The notes under the pieces: model-generated | What the model was told of the DNA's origin: nothing | What the model saw: the letters and a program-made list of their open reading frames with translations, nothing else | Database searches by the model: none | Part shown: one piece after another, positions 55,413-62,728 of the stretch | How the letters are laid out: the number at the start of each line of letters is the position of its first letter | How positions within the stretch are numbered: the first letter of the stretch is position 1 | Assembly: GCA_963800325.1 (NCBI GenBank) | Contig: CAWDAQ010000005.1 | Coordinates: forward strand, 558,001 to 622,000 | DNA: 64,000 bases | Reading direction: 5' to 3' | Source of the DNA: CAWDAQ01 sp963800325 | GTDB taxonomy: Bacteria > Actinomycetota > Actinomycetes > Actinomycetales > Dermatophilaceae | Program-made: the position numbers and the translations under genes

Positions 55413-56842
55413 CCGGCGCCCTCGTCGAACCCCGTGCGGGTCATGACGCCCCACACCTGCCGCCTCCCCCGCAGGCTCGCCCACCAGCCCTCGAGCCGCC
55501 ACCACACCGTGAGCTGGCGGTACCCGACGTTCTCCACGACCGACGCCGCGAGGGTCGTCAGGAGGTCGCGCCAGCGGTCGTGGCGGTGGAAGGCCCACTC
55601 CTCGACGCTCATCGCCGCGAGGGTGACGAGGACGGCGTAGCCGTAGGCGAGCACGAGGAAGAGGACGGCGTAGGGGACGTTGACGACGCCGAGGACGAGC
55701 CCCAGCACGACGAGGACGATGCCGACGCCCTCCAGGAGGGGGGCGCAGAGCTCGAACAGCCAGTAGTACGGCAGGGCGAGCAGGCCCACCCGACCGTACC
55801 GGGGGCGCAGCAGCATGCCGCGGTAGGCCCAGAGCGTCTCCCAGAGCCCACGGTGCCAGCGGCGGCGCTGGTTGCGCAGCACCCGGAACGTCGAGGGGAC
55901 CTCGGTCCACGACACCGGGTCGGGGACGAAGTGGACGCGGTACTCGCGGCCTTCGTCGCGCAGGTGCTTGTGGATCCGCAGGACGAGCTCGAAGTCCTCG
56001 CCGATGCTGCTCGCGTCCAGGCCGCCGACCTCGACGACGAGGTCGCGGCGGAAGAGGCCGAACGCGCCGCTGATGAGGATGAGGCCACCCAGGCGCGACC
56101 AGCCGGTGCGGCCGAGGAGGAACGCGCGCAGGTACTCCACGACCTGGATCCGGGGCAGCCACGTCGTCGGCATCCGGATCTCGACGATGCGCCCGAACGC
56201 GATCCGGCTGCCGTTGACCGGGCGGATCGCGCCGCCGGAGGCGACGACGTGGACCGGGTCGTCGACGAACGGCTGGGTCACCCGGACCAGCGCGTCCGGC
56301 TCGAGCACGGAGTCGGCGTCGACCATGGCGACCAGCGCCTCGCTCGCGGCGTTGATGCCGACGTTGATCGCCTCCGAGCGTCCGGAGTTCTCCTTGCGGA
56401 CCACGACGAGCCGGGTCCGCCCGTCCCGGGGCACCGAGACGCTCGTGACGCGGGTCCGAACGGGGACGTCGGCCGGGATCTGCCGTGGGAGGACGACGAG
56501 GTCGAAGGCGGCCCGGAGACGCTCGTACGTGGCGTCGGTGCTGCCGTCGTCGACGACGACGACCTCGTGACGGGGGTAGCGCAGCGAGAGCATCGAGGTC
56601 ACCGAGGTGACGATGCCGACCTCCTCGTTGAAGGCCGGGATGACGAGCGAGACCCCGGGCCGCAGGACGTCCCCGACCCGGCTCTCGTCGACCGCGCGCC
56701 GCCGCAGCTGGGTGCGTGTCTCCAGGGCGGCGAGCACGATGATGAGCAGCAGCGAGGTGTTGATGACGACGAAGTAGACGAGCACCGGGACCGCGACGAC
56801 GTCCATGGCCCACGAGACCGCGGTGCGCAGCACCCCCGTCAC
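55409..56842 (-). CDS. Processive family-2 glycosyltransferase (membrane)
   Basis: 477 aa. An N-terminal membrane helix (about 14-40) is followed by a GT2 domain (about 65-300) with DDGSTD, DADS (DxD), the GED acceptor Asp and QRRRW, which fits QxxRW. That set marks processive synthases such as cellulose, hyaluronan and PNAG synthases. Three to four more membrane segments (about 345-420) would form the export channel. The product cannot be assigned. GTG overlaps the HEAT gene stop. Confidence 0.92.
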   Translation of the reverse strand: MTGVLRTAVSWAMDVVAVPVLVYFVVINTSLLLIIVLAALETRTQLRRRAVDESRVGDVLRPGVSLVIPAFNEEVGIVTSVTSMLSLRYPRHEVVVVDDGSTDATYERLRAAFDLVVLPRQIPADVPVRTRVTSVSVPRDGRTRLVVVRKENSGRSEAINVGINAASEALVAMVDADSVLEPDALVRVTQPFVDDPVHVVASGGAIRPVNGSRIAFGRIVEIRMPTTWLPRIQVVEYLRAFLLGRTGWSRLGGLILISGAFGLFRRDLVVEVGGLDASSIGEDFELVLRIHKHLRDEGREYRVHFVPDPVSWTEVPSTFRVLRNQRRRWHRGLWETLWAYRGMLLRPRYGRVGLLALPYYWLFELCAPLLEGVGIVLVVLGLVLGVVNVPYAVLFLVLAYGYAVLVTLAAMSVEEWAFHRHDRWRDLLTTLAASVVENVGYRQLTVWWRLEGWWASLRGRRQVWGVMTRTGFDEGAG

Positions 56843-57900
56843 CGGTGGGCCGCCTGGAGCTCGGCGACCCGGAGCGCGGTCTCGACCGCGGGTGTCGGGC
56901 CGGTGCCGCGGACCTCCTGGGCGGCCCGGCGCCCCCGGGGTCCGATGCGGACGAGGACGCTCGCGCTGAGCTCGGCGAGGACGGCGTCCTCGTCCCGGCA
57001 CAGCTCGGCGAGGGCGGCCACGGCCCGGACGTCGCCGAGCGCCCCGAGCGAGGCGATGCAGGCCCGGCGCAGGGCGGTGGGGTTTCCGGGCAGGGCGAGC
57101 CAGACGAGCAGGTCGACGTCCTCGGCCCGGCCGACCTCCCCCAGGGCGCGGGCAGCGGCCTCCCGCACGGTCGGGTCGGGGTCGGTCGCGACGGTCCGGC
57201 GCAGCAGCGGCAGCGCCCGGGTGAACCCGCCGGCGCCGCTGACGTGGCACGCGACGGTCCGGGTGCGCGGGTCGGCCGCGACGATGCCGCCGAGCAGGGC
57301 GGCGGTGATGCCGACCCCCATCCGGTCCAGGGCGACCAAGACCTCGCCCGCGGGCAACCCGCCGGGGCCACCCACCGCGGCGAGGACCGGCTCCGCCGAC
57401 AGCGGGTCGCCGATGGCACCCAGGGCCTGGACGGCGCACGTCCGCACGACGGGGTCCCGGTCGGTCAGCGCCGCCTCGAGGGCCGCCCGCGCGCCGGCGT
57501 CCTGGCACAGGCCGAGCAGCCGGGCCGCCCGGGCCCGCCGTAGCGCGGAGCGGCGGCCGAGGTCGGTCACGGCCCGCTCCACGGCGCCGTGCTCGCGCAG
57601 GATCGCGACGAGGTCCCCGGCGGGCCTGCCCCGGACCCTGCCGAGCAGCTGCGTGGCCGCGCCGTCCACGGCCCTCCGGGCCGGCCCGGTGACGTCCCGC
57701 AGGCGACCGGCGGCCTCGCCGCCCTCGTCCTCGCCGGAGGCGACCTCGATGAGCGCGCCGCGGTACGGCGCGACGAGGGCGGCGGCCAGCCGGGCGCGCC
57801 GGGTGCGCACGACCTTGGTCGTCGCGACGACCACGACGAGCGCCGCGCACACCCCGAGCACGACGAGGGTCGAGCCGAGGAGGACGGACACGGGGGTCAC
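56839..57900 (-). CDS. Membrane-anchored HEAT-repeat protein
   Basis: 353 aa. An N-terminal membrane helix (about 6-28) is followed by a linker and then about seven HEAT/armadillo-like repeats (about 95-340) with the pattern DPVVRTCAVQALGAIGDP, DPTVREAAARALGEVG and RRACIASLGALGD. Such solenoids bind proteins. It lies between the response regulator and the glycosyltransferase; both ends overlap its neighbours by GTGA. It is probably an adaptor linking the regulator to the synthase; this is inference. Confidence 0.88.
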   Translation of the reverse strand: MTPVSVLLGSTLVVLGVCAALVVVVATTKVVRTRRARLAAALVAPYRGALIEVASGEDEGGEAAGRLRDVTGPARRAVDGAATQLLGRVRGRPAGDLVAILREHGAVERAVTDLGRRSALRRARAARLLGLCQDAGARAALEAALTDRDPVVRTCAVQALGAIGDPLSAEPVLAAVGGPGGLPAGEVLVALDRMGVGITAALLGGIVAADPRTRTVACHVSGAGGFTRALPLLRRTVATDPDPTVREAAARALGEVGRAEDVDLLVWLALPGNPTALRRACIASLGALGDVRAVAALAELCRDEDAVLAELSASVLVRIGPRGRRAAQEVRGTGPTPAVETALRVAELQAAHR

Positions 57901-58277
57901 CGCGACCGCGCGAGCATCCCGTTGACCCGGTGGAGCAGCTCCCGCGGGCTGAACGGCTTGACGACGTAGTCGTCGGCTCCCACGGCGAACGCGGTGTCGA
58001 CGTCGTCGTCGCGCGAGCGGGCGCTGAGCAGGAGGACCGGGACCGAGCTGCCGGCCGTGTCGCGGATGCGGCGAAGCACGTCGATCCCGGACAGCCCCGG
58101 CATCATGACGTCGAGCACGACGAGGTCCGGCGGATCGGCCTCGAAGGACTCCCACGCCGCCATCCCGTCCTCGACGAGGGTGACGTCGTACCCGGCCTGG
58201 CCGAGCTTGAACTCGACGAGGTCCCGGATGTCCTCCTCGTCGTCGGCGATGAGGATGCGAACCTTCTCCTCCGACAC
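57897..58277 (-). CDS. Stand-alone response regulator receiver (CheY/Spo0F-like)
   Basis: 126 aa, only a receiver domain: acidic pair in IADDEED, phospho-acceptor Asp in VVLDVMMPGLSG, Thr/Ser position in LLLSARS, and Lys in VVKPFSPREL. It has no DNA-binding or enzymatic output domain, so it must work through a partner protein. GTG start with a weak ribosome site. First gene of the four-gene operon; its likely partners are the HEAT protein and the sensor kinase downstream. Confidence 0.93.
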   Translation of the reverse strand: MSEEKVRILIADDEEDIRDLVEFKLGQAGYDVTLVEDGMAAWESFEADPPDLVVLDVMMPGLSGIDVLRRIRDTAGSSVPVLLLSARSRDDDVDTAFAVGADDYVVKPFSPRELLHRVNGMLARSR

Positions 58278-58374
58278 GTATGCCCCGCTTTCCGGTTAAT
58301 GTCCGAATAGTGCGGGATCAGGATACTGCCAGCGGGCCGGGCCTGGCAGCCCTCGCCGCGCGCCGCCGCCACCA

Positions 58375-58404
58375 CGGTCCACCTCGGTCCACCTCGGTCC
58401 ACCT
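58375..58404. repeat. Three exact 10-bp direct repeats upstream of the REC operon
   Basis: CGGTCCACCT occurs three times in a row at 58375, 58385 and 58395, about 98 bases upstream of the response-regulator start and next to the rho terminator. Repeats spaced one helical turn apart are typical of regulator binding. Confidence 0.85.
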
Positions 58405-58414
58405 GGCGCCGTGG

Positions 58415-58457
58415 ACGTCCGCGGGGTCGGTCGCCGGGGCGCCGACCCCGCGGACGT
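58415..58457 (-). terminator. Strong hairpin terminator after rho
   Basis: ACGTCCGCGGGGTCGG and CCGACCCCGCGGACGT form a perfect 16-bp stem with an 11-base loop, 22 bases after the rho stop. There is no U-tract. Confidence 0.85.
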
Positions 58458-58478
58458 CGTGGGGGTGCTCCGAGGGCG

Positions 58479-60383
58479 TCAGTCGTCGTCGCCGGGGACG
58501 CGCATCGAGCTCGTCTGCTGGACCTGCATGAGGAACTCGCCGTTGCTGCGCGTCTTCTTGAGGCGGTCGAGCAGGAGCTCGATGCCCTGCTGCGGGTCGA
58601 GCGCCGCCAGCACCCGGCGCAGCTTCCACATCAGCCGCAGCTCGTCCTGGCCGAGGAGGATCTCCTCGCGCCGCGTCCCGGAGGGGTTGACGTCCACCGC
58701 CGGGAAGATCCGGCGGTCGGCGAGCTGCCGGGAGAGACGCAGCTCCATGTTGCCGGTCCCCTTGAACTCCTCGAAGATCACCTCGTCCATCTTCGAGCCG
58801 GTCTCGACGAGCGCGGTGGCGAGGATCGTCAGCGAGCCGCCGTTCTCGATGTTGCGGGCCGCGCCGAAGAAGCGCTTGGGCGGGTAGAGCGCGCTGCTGT
58901 CGACGCCGCCGGAGAGGATCCGGCCGCTCGCCGGGGCGGCGAGGTTGTACGCCCGCCCCAGCCGCGTGATCGAGTCGAGCAGGACGACGACGTCGTGGCC
59001 CATCTCGACCAGGCGCTTGGCCCGCTCGATCGCGAGCTCGGCGACCGTCGTGTGGTCCTCGGCGGGCCGGTCGAAGGTCGAGGCGATCACCTCGCCCTTG
59101 ACCGTGCGCTGCATGTCCGTGACCTCCTCGGGACGCTCGTCGACGAGGACGATCATGAGGTGGGTCTCGGGGTTGTTCGTCGTGATCGCGTTGGCGATGC
59201 TCTGCAGGACCAGCGTCTTGCCGGCCTTGGGCGGGCTGACGATGAGCCCGCGCTGGCCCTTGCCGATCGGGGCGACGAGGTCGATGATCCGGGTCGTGAC
59301 CACGCCCGGCTCGGTCTCGAGGCGGAGGCGCTCCTGCGGGTAGAGGGGGGTGAGCTTGCCGAACTCGACGCGCCCGCGGGCGTCGTCGGCCGTCATCCCG
59401 TTGACGCTGTCGAGCCTGACCAGCGGGTTGTACTTCTGCCGGTTGTTCTTGCCGCCCTGGTTCTCCTCGCCGTCGCGCGGCGTGCGGACCGCCCCGGTGA
59501 CGGCGTCGCCCTTGCGCAGGCCGTTGCGCTTGACCATGCCCATCGGGACGTAGACGTCGTTCGGCCCGGGCAGGTATCCCGAGGTGCGCACGAACGCGTA
59601 GTTGTCGAGGACGTCGAGGATGCCGGCGACCGGGACGAGCACGTCCTCCTCGGTGACCTGCTGCTGGTCCTCCTGCTCCCCCTCCGAGCCGCGACCCCCG
59701 CCGCGGCGCTTGTCGCGGTTGCGGTTGCGGTTGCGGTTGCGGCGGCGCCCGCTGCGGCCGCCCTCGTCGTCGTCGCGGCCCCCGCGGTCGCCCGAGCCCG
59801 ACCGGTTGTCGGACCTGTTGTCGTCCGACCGGTTGTCCTGCTTGTCACGGCCGCCGCGGTCCTCGCGGTCGTCCTGCGTGCCACGACCGCGCTCGTCGCC
59901 GCCGGAGTCCGATCGGTCCTGCTGGTCCTTCGGGCCCTGCCGGTCGGTCGGCCCCTTCTGGTCCCGGCGCTCGTCCTGCTCCTCCCGGTCGCCCCGGGCC
60001 TGCCGGCCCTTCCGGCCCTGCGGGTCGGTGGGCGCGCCCTGGTCGCGGTTCCCGGCCCGGGCCCCGGGGTCGGACTCGGCCGTCTCGGAGTCGGTGGACG
60101 GACCGGAGTCGGTGGACGGACCGGAGTCGGAGGCACGCTGGGACCCCTGCGCGGGCGTCCGTGTGCTGCCGTCGCCGCCGGACCCGCCGGGCACGGGCTC
60201 ACCGGACTGCCGGGCGCGGATCGCCGCGACGAGGTCGCTCTTGCGCATCCGGCCGGTCCCGGAGATCCCCATGCTCGACGCGAGCCCCTGGAGCTCGGCG
60301 AGGCGCATGGCGGTCAGCGATCCGGATCGACGCGGCGCGCCGGCCTGGCCGGAGGCGGGGTCGACGGTGGTGCTGTCTGTCAC
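58479..60383 (-). CDS. rho: Transcription termination factor Rho (actinobacterial, with long insert)
   Basis: 634 aa. Rho_N (about 24-60) is followed by a hydrophilic insert of about 165 residues rich in Arg, Gly, Asp, Asn and Gln (about 60-225), typical of high-GC bacteria, where it can bind RNA. The RNA-binding fold (about 235-310) and ATPase core with Walker A SPPKAGKTLVL, VVLLDSITRLGRAYN and the RNA-contact loop follow. GTG start with GGGGAAGGA upstream. A (CGGTTG)4 microsatellite lies in the insert. It ends at a perfect hairpin. Confidence 0.96.
   Translation of the reverse strand: MTDSTTVDPASGQAGAPRRSGSLTAMRLAELQGLASSMGISGTGRMRKSDLVAAIRARQSGEPVPGGSGGDGSTRTPAQGSQRASDSGPSTDSGPSTDSETAESDPGARAGNRDQGAPTDPQGRKGRQARGDREEQDERRDQKGPTDRQGPKDQQDRSDSGGDERGRGTQDDREDRGGRDKQDNRSDDNRSDNRSGSGDRGGRDDDEGGRSGRRRNRNRNRNRDKRRGGGRGSEGEQEDQQQVTEEDVLVPVAGILDVLDNYAFVRTSGYLPGPNDVYVPMGMVKRNGLRKGDAVTGAVRTPRDGEENQGGKNNRQKYNPLVRLDSVNGMTADDARGRVEFGKLTPLYPQERLRLETEPGVVTTRIIDLVAPIGKGQRGLIVSPPKAGKTLVLQSIANAITTNNPETHLMIVLVDERPEEVTDMQRTVKGEVIASTFDRPAEDHTTVAELAIERAKRLVEMGHDVVVLLDSITRLGRAYNLAAPASGRILSGGVDSSALYPPKRFFGAARNIENGGSLTILATALVETGSKMDEVIFEEFKGTGNMELRLSRQLADRRIFPAVDVNPSGTRREEILLGQDELRLMWKLRRVLAALDPQQGIELLLDRLKKTRSNGEFLMQVQQTSSMRVPGDDD
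59716..59742 (-). repeat. Hexanucleotide microsatellite inside rho
   Basis: CGGTTG is repeated four times plus CGG on the plus strand and encodes RNRNRN-type sequence in the insert. Slippage would keep the reading frame. Confidence 0.85.
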
Positions 60384-60625
60384 GAAGGATCCTTCCCCTC
60401 GTCAAGGCCTGCGCGGGAAGAGCGGCAGACCTGGTGTGCAGGACCGTGGTCCTTCTCTGGTGGAGGGTCACGAGCAGACGCTGGGCGTCACGGCAACACG
60501 GAGAGGTCGCCTGCACGTGGTGGTTCGTCTCGCTGTAGGGCGGTGAGAACACCAGCTACCGGTGCGAAGACGCCTCAAATGCTATCACCGACCCGCCGCG
60601 ACTCCCCGCAGGTCGGCCCCGGGCG
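60384..60625 (-). other. 242-bp untranslated region upstream of rho
   Basis: No open frame with a good start was seen here. It is the likely rho promoter and leader. An A+T-richer patch at about 60575-60590 (including TTGAGG on the minus strand) is a candidate -35/-10 area, but no convincing pair was found. A long leader fits Rho autoregulation, which is known in other bacteria. Confidence 0.5.
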
Positions 60626-61633
60626 TCACTGATCCGTGACCATCGCCGCCGGTGAGCGCTCGGCGACCACGGTGGCGCCCGCGTCCGGCACCCCGGGGGT
60701 GAGTGCCCGCCAGGACCGGGCTGCGCCGTCGACGACGGCCGCCTGCCCGGCCCGGGTGGTGAGCACGAGCACCGACGGCCCGGCACCGGAGATCACCGCG
60801 GCGTGGCCCCGGTCGCGGAGGGCGTCGACGAGGGCCATCGAGTCCGGGTAGGAGGGGCGACGCGGCTCCTGGTGCAGCCACTCGCGGGTGGCGCTGAGCA
60901 GGTGGCGGGGGTCGTGCCCGACCGCGTGGACGAGCAGCGCGGCCCGGGCGGAGTTCCACGCCGCCTCACGGAGCCGGACGTGGGCGGGCAGGACCGAGCG
61001 CGCCGTGGCGGTGCTGAGCTGACCGGTCGGCACGAACAGCACCGGCTCGACCTCGGGGTGGAGCGGCAGGCGGACCGTCCGCGTGGCCGGGCCTCCGTCG
61101 GCCGGGGCGTCCTCGGTCCACGACAGCGTCAGCCCGCCGAACACGCTCGCCGAGGCGTTGTCGGGGTGGCCTTCGAGCCGGCTGGCGAGGTCGCCGGCGA
61201 AGTCGAGGTCGGCGGGCCGGGCGACGCCGGAGCTGACGTCGTGCAGGCGCAGCGCGGCGACGATGCCGGTGACGATCGCCGTCGCCGACGAGCCCAGTCC
61301 CCGCCCGTGCGGGACCCCGTTGCGGCATTCCAGGCGCAGGCCCGCCGGGGCCGGCACGTCGAGCTCCTCCCACGTGCGGAGCATGGTGCGGTGGACGAGG
61401 TGGCGCTCGTCCCGGGGCAGCTCGGCGCTCCCCTCCCCCTCGATCTCGACGACGAGCCCGGTGCCGTCGGTCACGGTCGCGGTGCACTCGTCCCACACGC
61501 CGAGCGCGAGGCCGACCGAGTCGAAGCCGGGGCCGAGGTTGGCGCTGCTCGCGGGCACCCGGACCGTGACCCGGGCGCCGGGCAGCAGGCGAGCGCGAGA
61601 CCCCGCACCGCCGGCCGCCCGGTCCCCGCTCAC
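60626..61633 (-). CDS. thrB: Homoserine kinase
   Basis: 335 aa GHMP kinase that makes O-phosphohomoserine for threonine synthase. The N-terminal substrate loop VPASSANLGPGFDSVGLAL and ATP-binding PHGRGLGSSATA are visible. GTG 61633 overlaps the thrC stop (GTGA). Last of hom-thrC-thrB. Confidence 0.94.
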   Translation of the reverse strand: MSGDRAAGGAGSRARLLPGARVTVRVPASSANLGPGFDSVGLALGVWDECTATVTDGTGLVVEIEGEGSAELPRDERHLVHRTMLRTWEELDVPAPAGLRLECRNGVPHGRGLGSSATAIVTGIVAALRLHDVSSGVARPADLDFAGDLASRLEGHPDNASASVFGGLTLSWTEDAPADGGPATRTVRLPLHPEVEPVLFVPTGQLSTATARSVLPAHVRLREAAWNSARAALLVHAVGHDPRHLLSATREWLHQEPRRPSYPDSMALVDALRDRGHAAVISGAGPSVLVLTTRAGQAAVVDGAARSWRALTPGVPDAGATVVAERSPAAMVTDQ

Positions 61634-62727
61634 CCGACCAGGCCGAGCTCGGTCGCGGCGGTGACCGCGTCGACCGGGACCCGGGTCGGGGTGACGTCGG
61701 AGCCGTCGGCGTTCCGCAGTGCCCACTGCGGGTCCTTCAGGCCGTGACCGGTGACGGTGCACACGACCGTCGCCCCGGCGGGCACCTCGCCGGCGGCGGA
61801 CGCCCGGAGCAGCCCCGCGACGCTCGCGGCCGACGCGGGCTCGACGAAGACGCCCTCACGGGCGCTGAGCAGCCGGTGCGCCGCGAGGATCTCCTCGTCG
61901 GTGACCGCGCCGATCCGCCCGCCGGACTCCTCGCGTGCCGCCTCGGCCTGACGCCACGACGCCGGGTTGCCGATGCGGATGGCGGTGGCGACGGTCTCGG
62001 GCTCGTCGATCGGGTGACCGGCGACGATCGGGGCCGCGCCGGCGGCCTGGAAGCCCCACATGCGCGGCAGCCGCGTGGCGGGGCCACCCGGGACCCCCTC
62101 GAGGCCGGGGTCGCGGACGTACTCCCGGTACCCCCGCCAGTAGGCGGTGATGTTCCCGGCGTTGCCGACCGGCAGGCAGTGGATGTCGGGGGCGTCACCG
62201 AGGGCGTCGACGACCTCGAACGCGGCGGTCTTCTGCCCCTCGATCCGCGCGGGGTTGACGCTGTTGACGAGCTCGACCGGGTAGGCCTCGGCGAGCTTGC
62301 GGGCCAGGGTGAGACAGTCGTCGAAGTTCCCCTCGACCTGCAGCAGCGTCGCCCCGTGGGCGATCGCCTGGCTCAGCTTGCCCATCGCGATCTTGCCGTC
62401 GGGGACGAGCACACCGCACGTCATGCCCGCCTTGGTCGCGTACGCGGCCGCGCTCGCGCTCGTGTTGCCCGTGCTCGCGCAGATGACCGCCCGGGCGCCC
62501 TGGCCCGCCGCGAGCGAGATCGCCGCCGTCATCCCCCGGTCCTTGAAGGACCCCGTCGGGTTGAGGCCCTCGAACTTGACCCAGACGCTCGCCCCGACGA
62601 GCTCGGAGAGGTGCTCGGCGTGGATGAGCGGGGTCCCGCCCTCCAGCAGCGTCACCACCGGCGAGCCCGCGAGCAGCGGGAGACGGTCGGCGTACTCCCG
62701 GAGCACGCCCTGCCACATCCGGGCCAC
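61630..62727 (-). CDS. thrC: Threonine synthase
   Basis: 365 aa PLP enzyme that converts O-phosphohomoserine to threonine. The PLP Lys lies in NPTGSFKDRGM, ASTGNTSASAAAYAT binds phosphate, and the length fits the short bacterial form. GTG start, one base after the hom stop. Overlaps thrB. Confidence 0.96.
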   Translation of the reverse strand: MARMWQGVLREYADRLPLLAGSPVVTLLEGGTPLIHAEHLSELVGASVWVKFEGLNPTGSFKDRGMTAAISLAAGQGARAVICASTGNTSASAAAYATKAGMTCGVLVPDGKIAMGKLSQAIAHGATLLQVEGNFDDCLTLARKLAEAYPVELVNSVNPARIEGQKTAAFEVVDALGDAPDIHCLPVGNAGNITAYWRGYREYVRDPGLEGVPGGPATRLPRMWGFQAAGAAPIVAGHPIDEPETVATAIRIGNPASWRQAEAAREESGGRIGAVTDEEILAAHRLLSAREGVFVEPASAASVAGLLRASAAGEVPAGATVVCTVTGHGLKDPQWALRNADGSDVTPTRVPVDAVTAATELGLVG

Positions 62728-62728
62728 G

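Noticed and set aside
60622..60637. GTCAC-N6-GTGAC around the thrB stop codon as an operator
   Set aside because: Five-base arms are expected by chance in this composition, and the repeat spans the stop codon of thrB.
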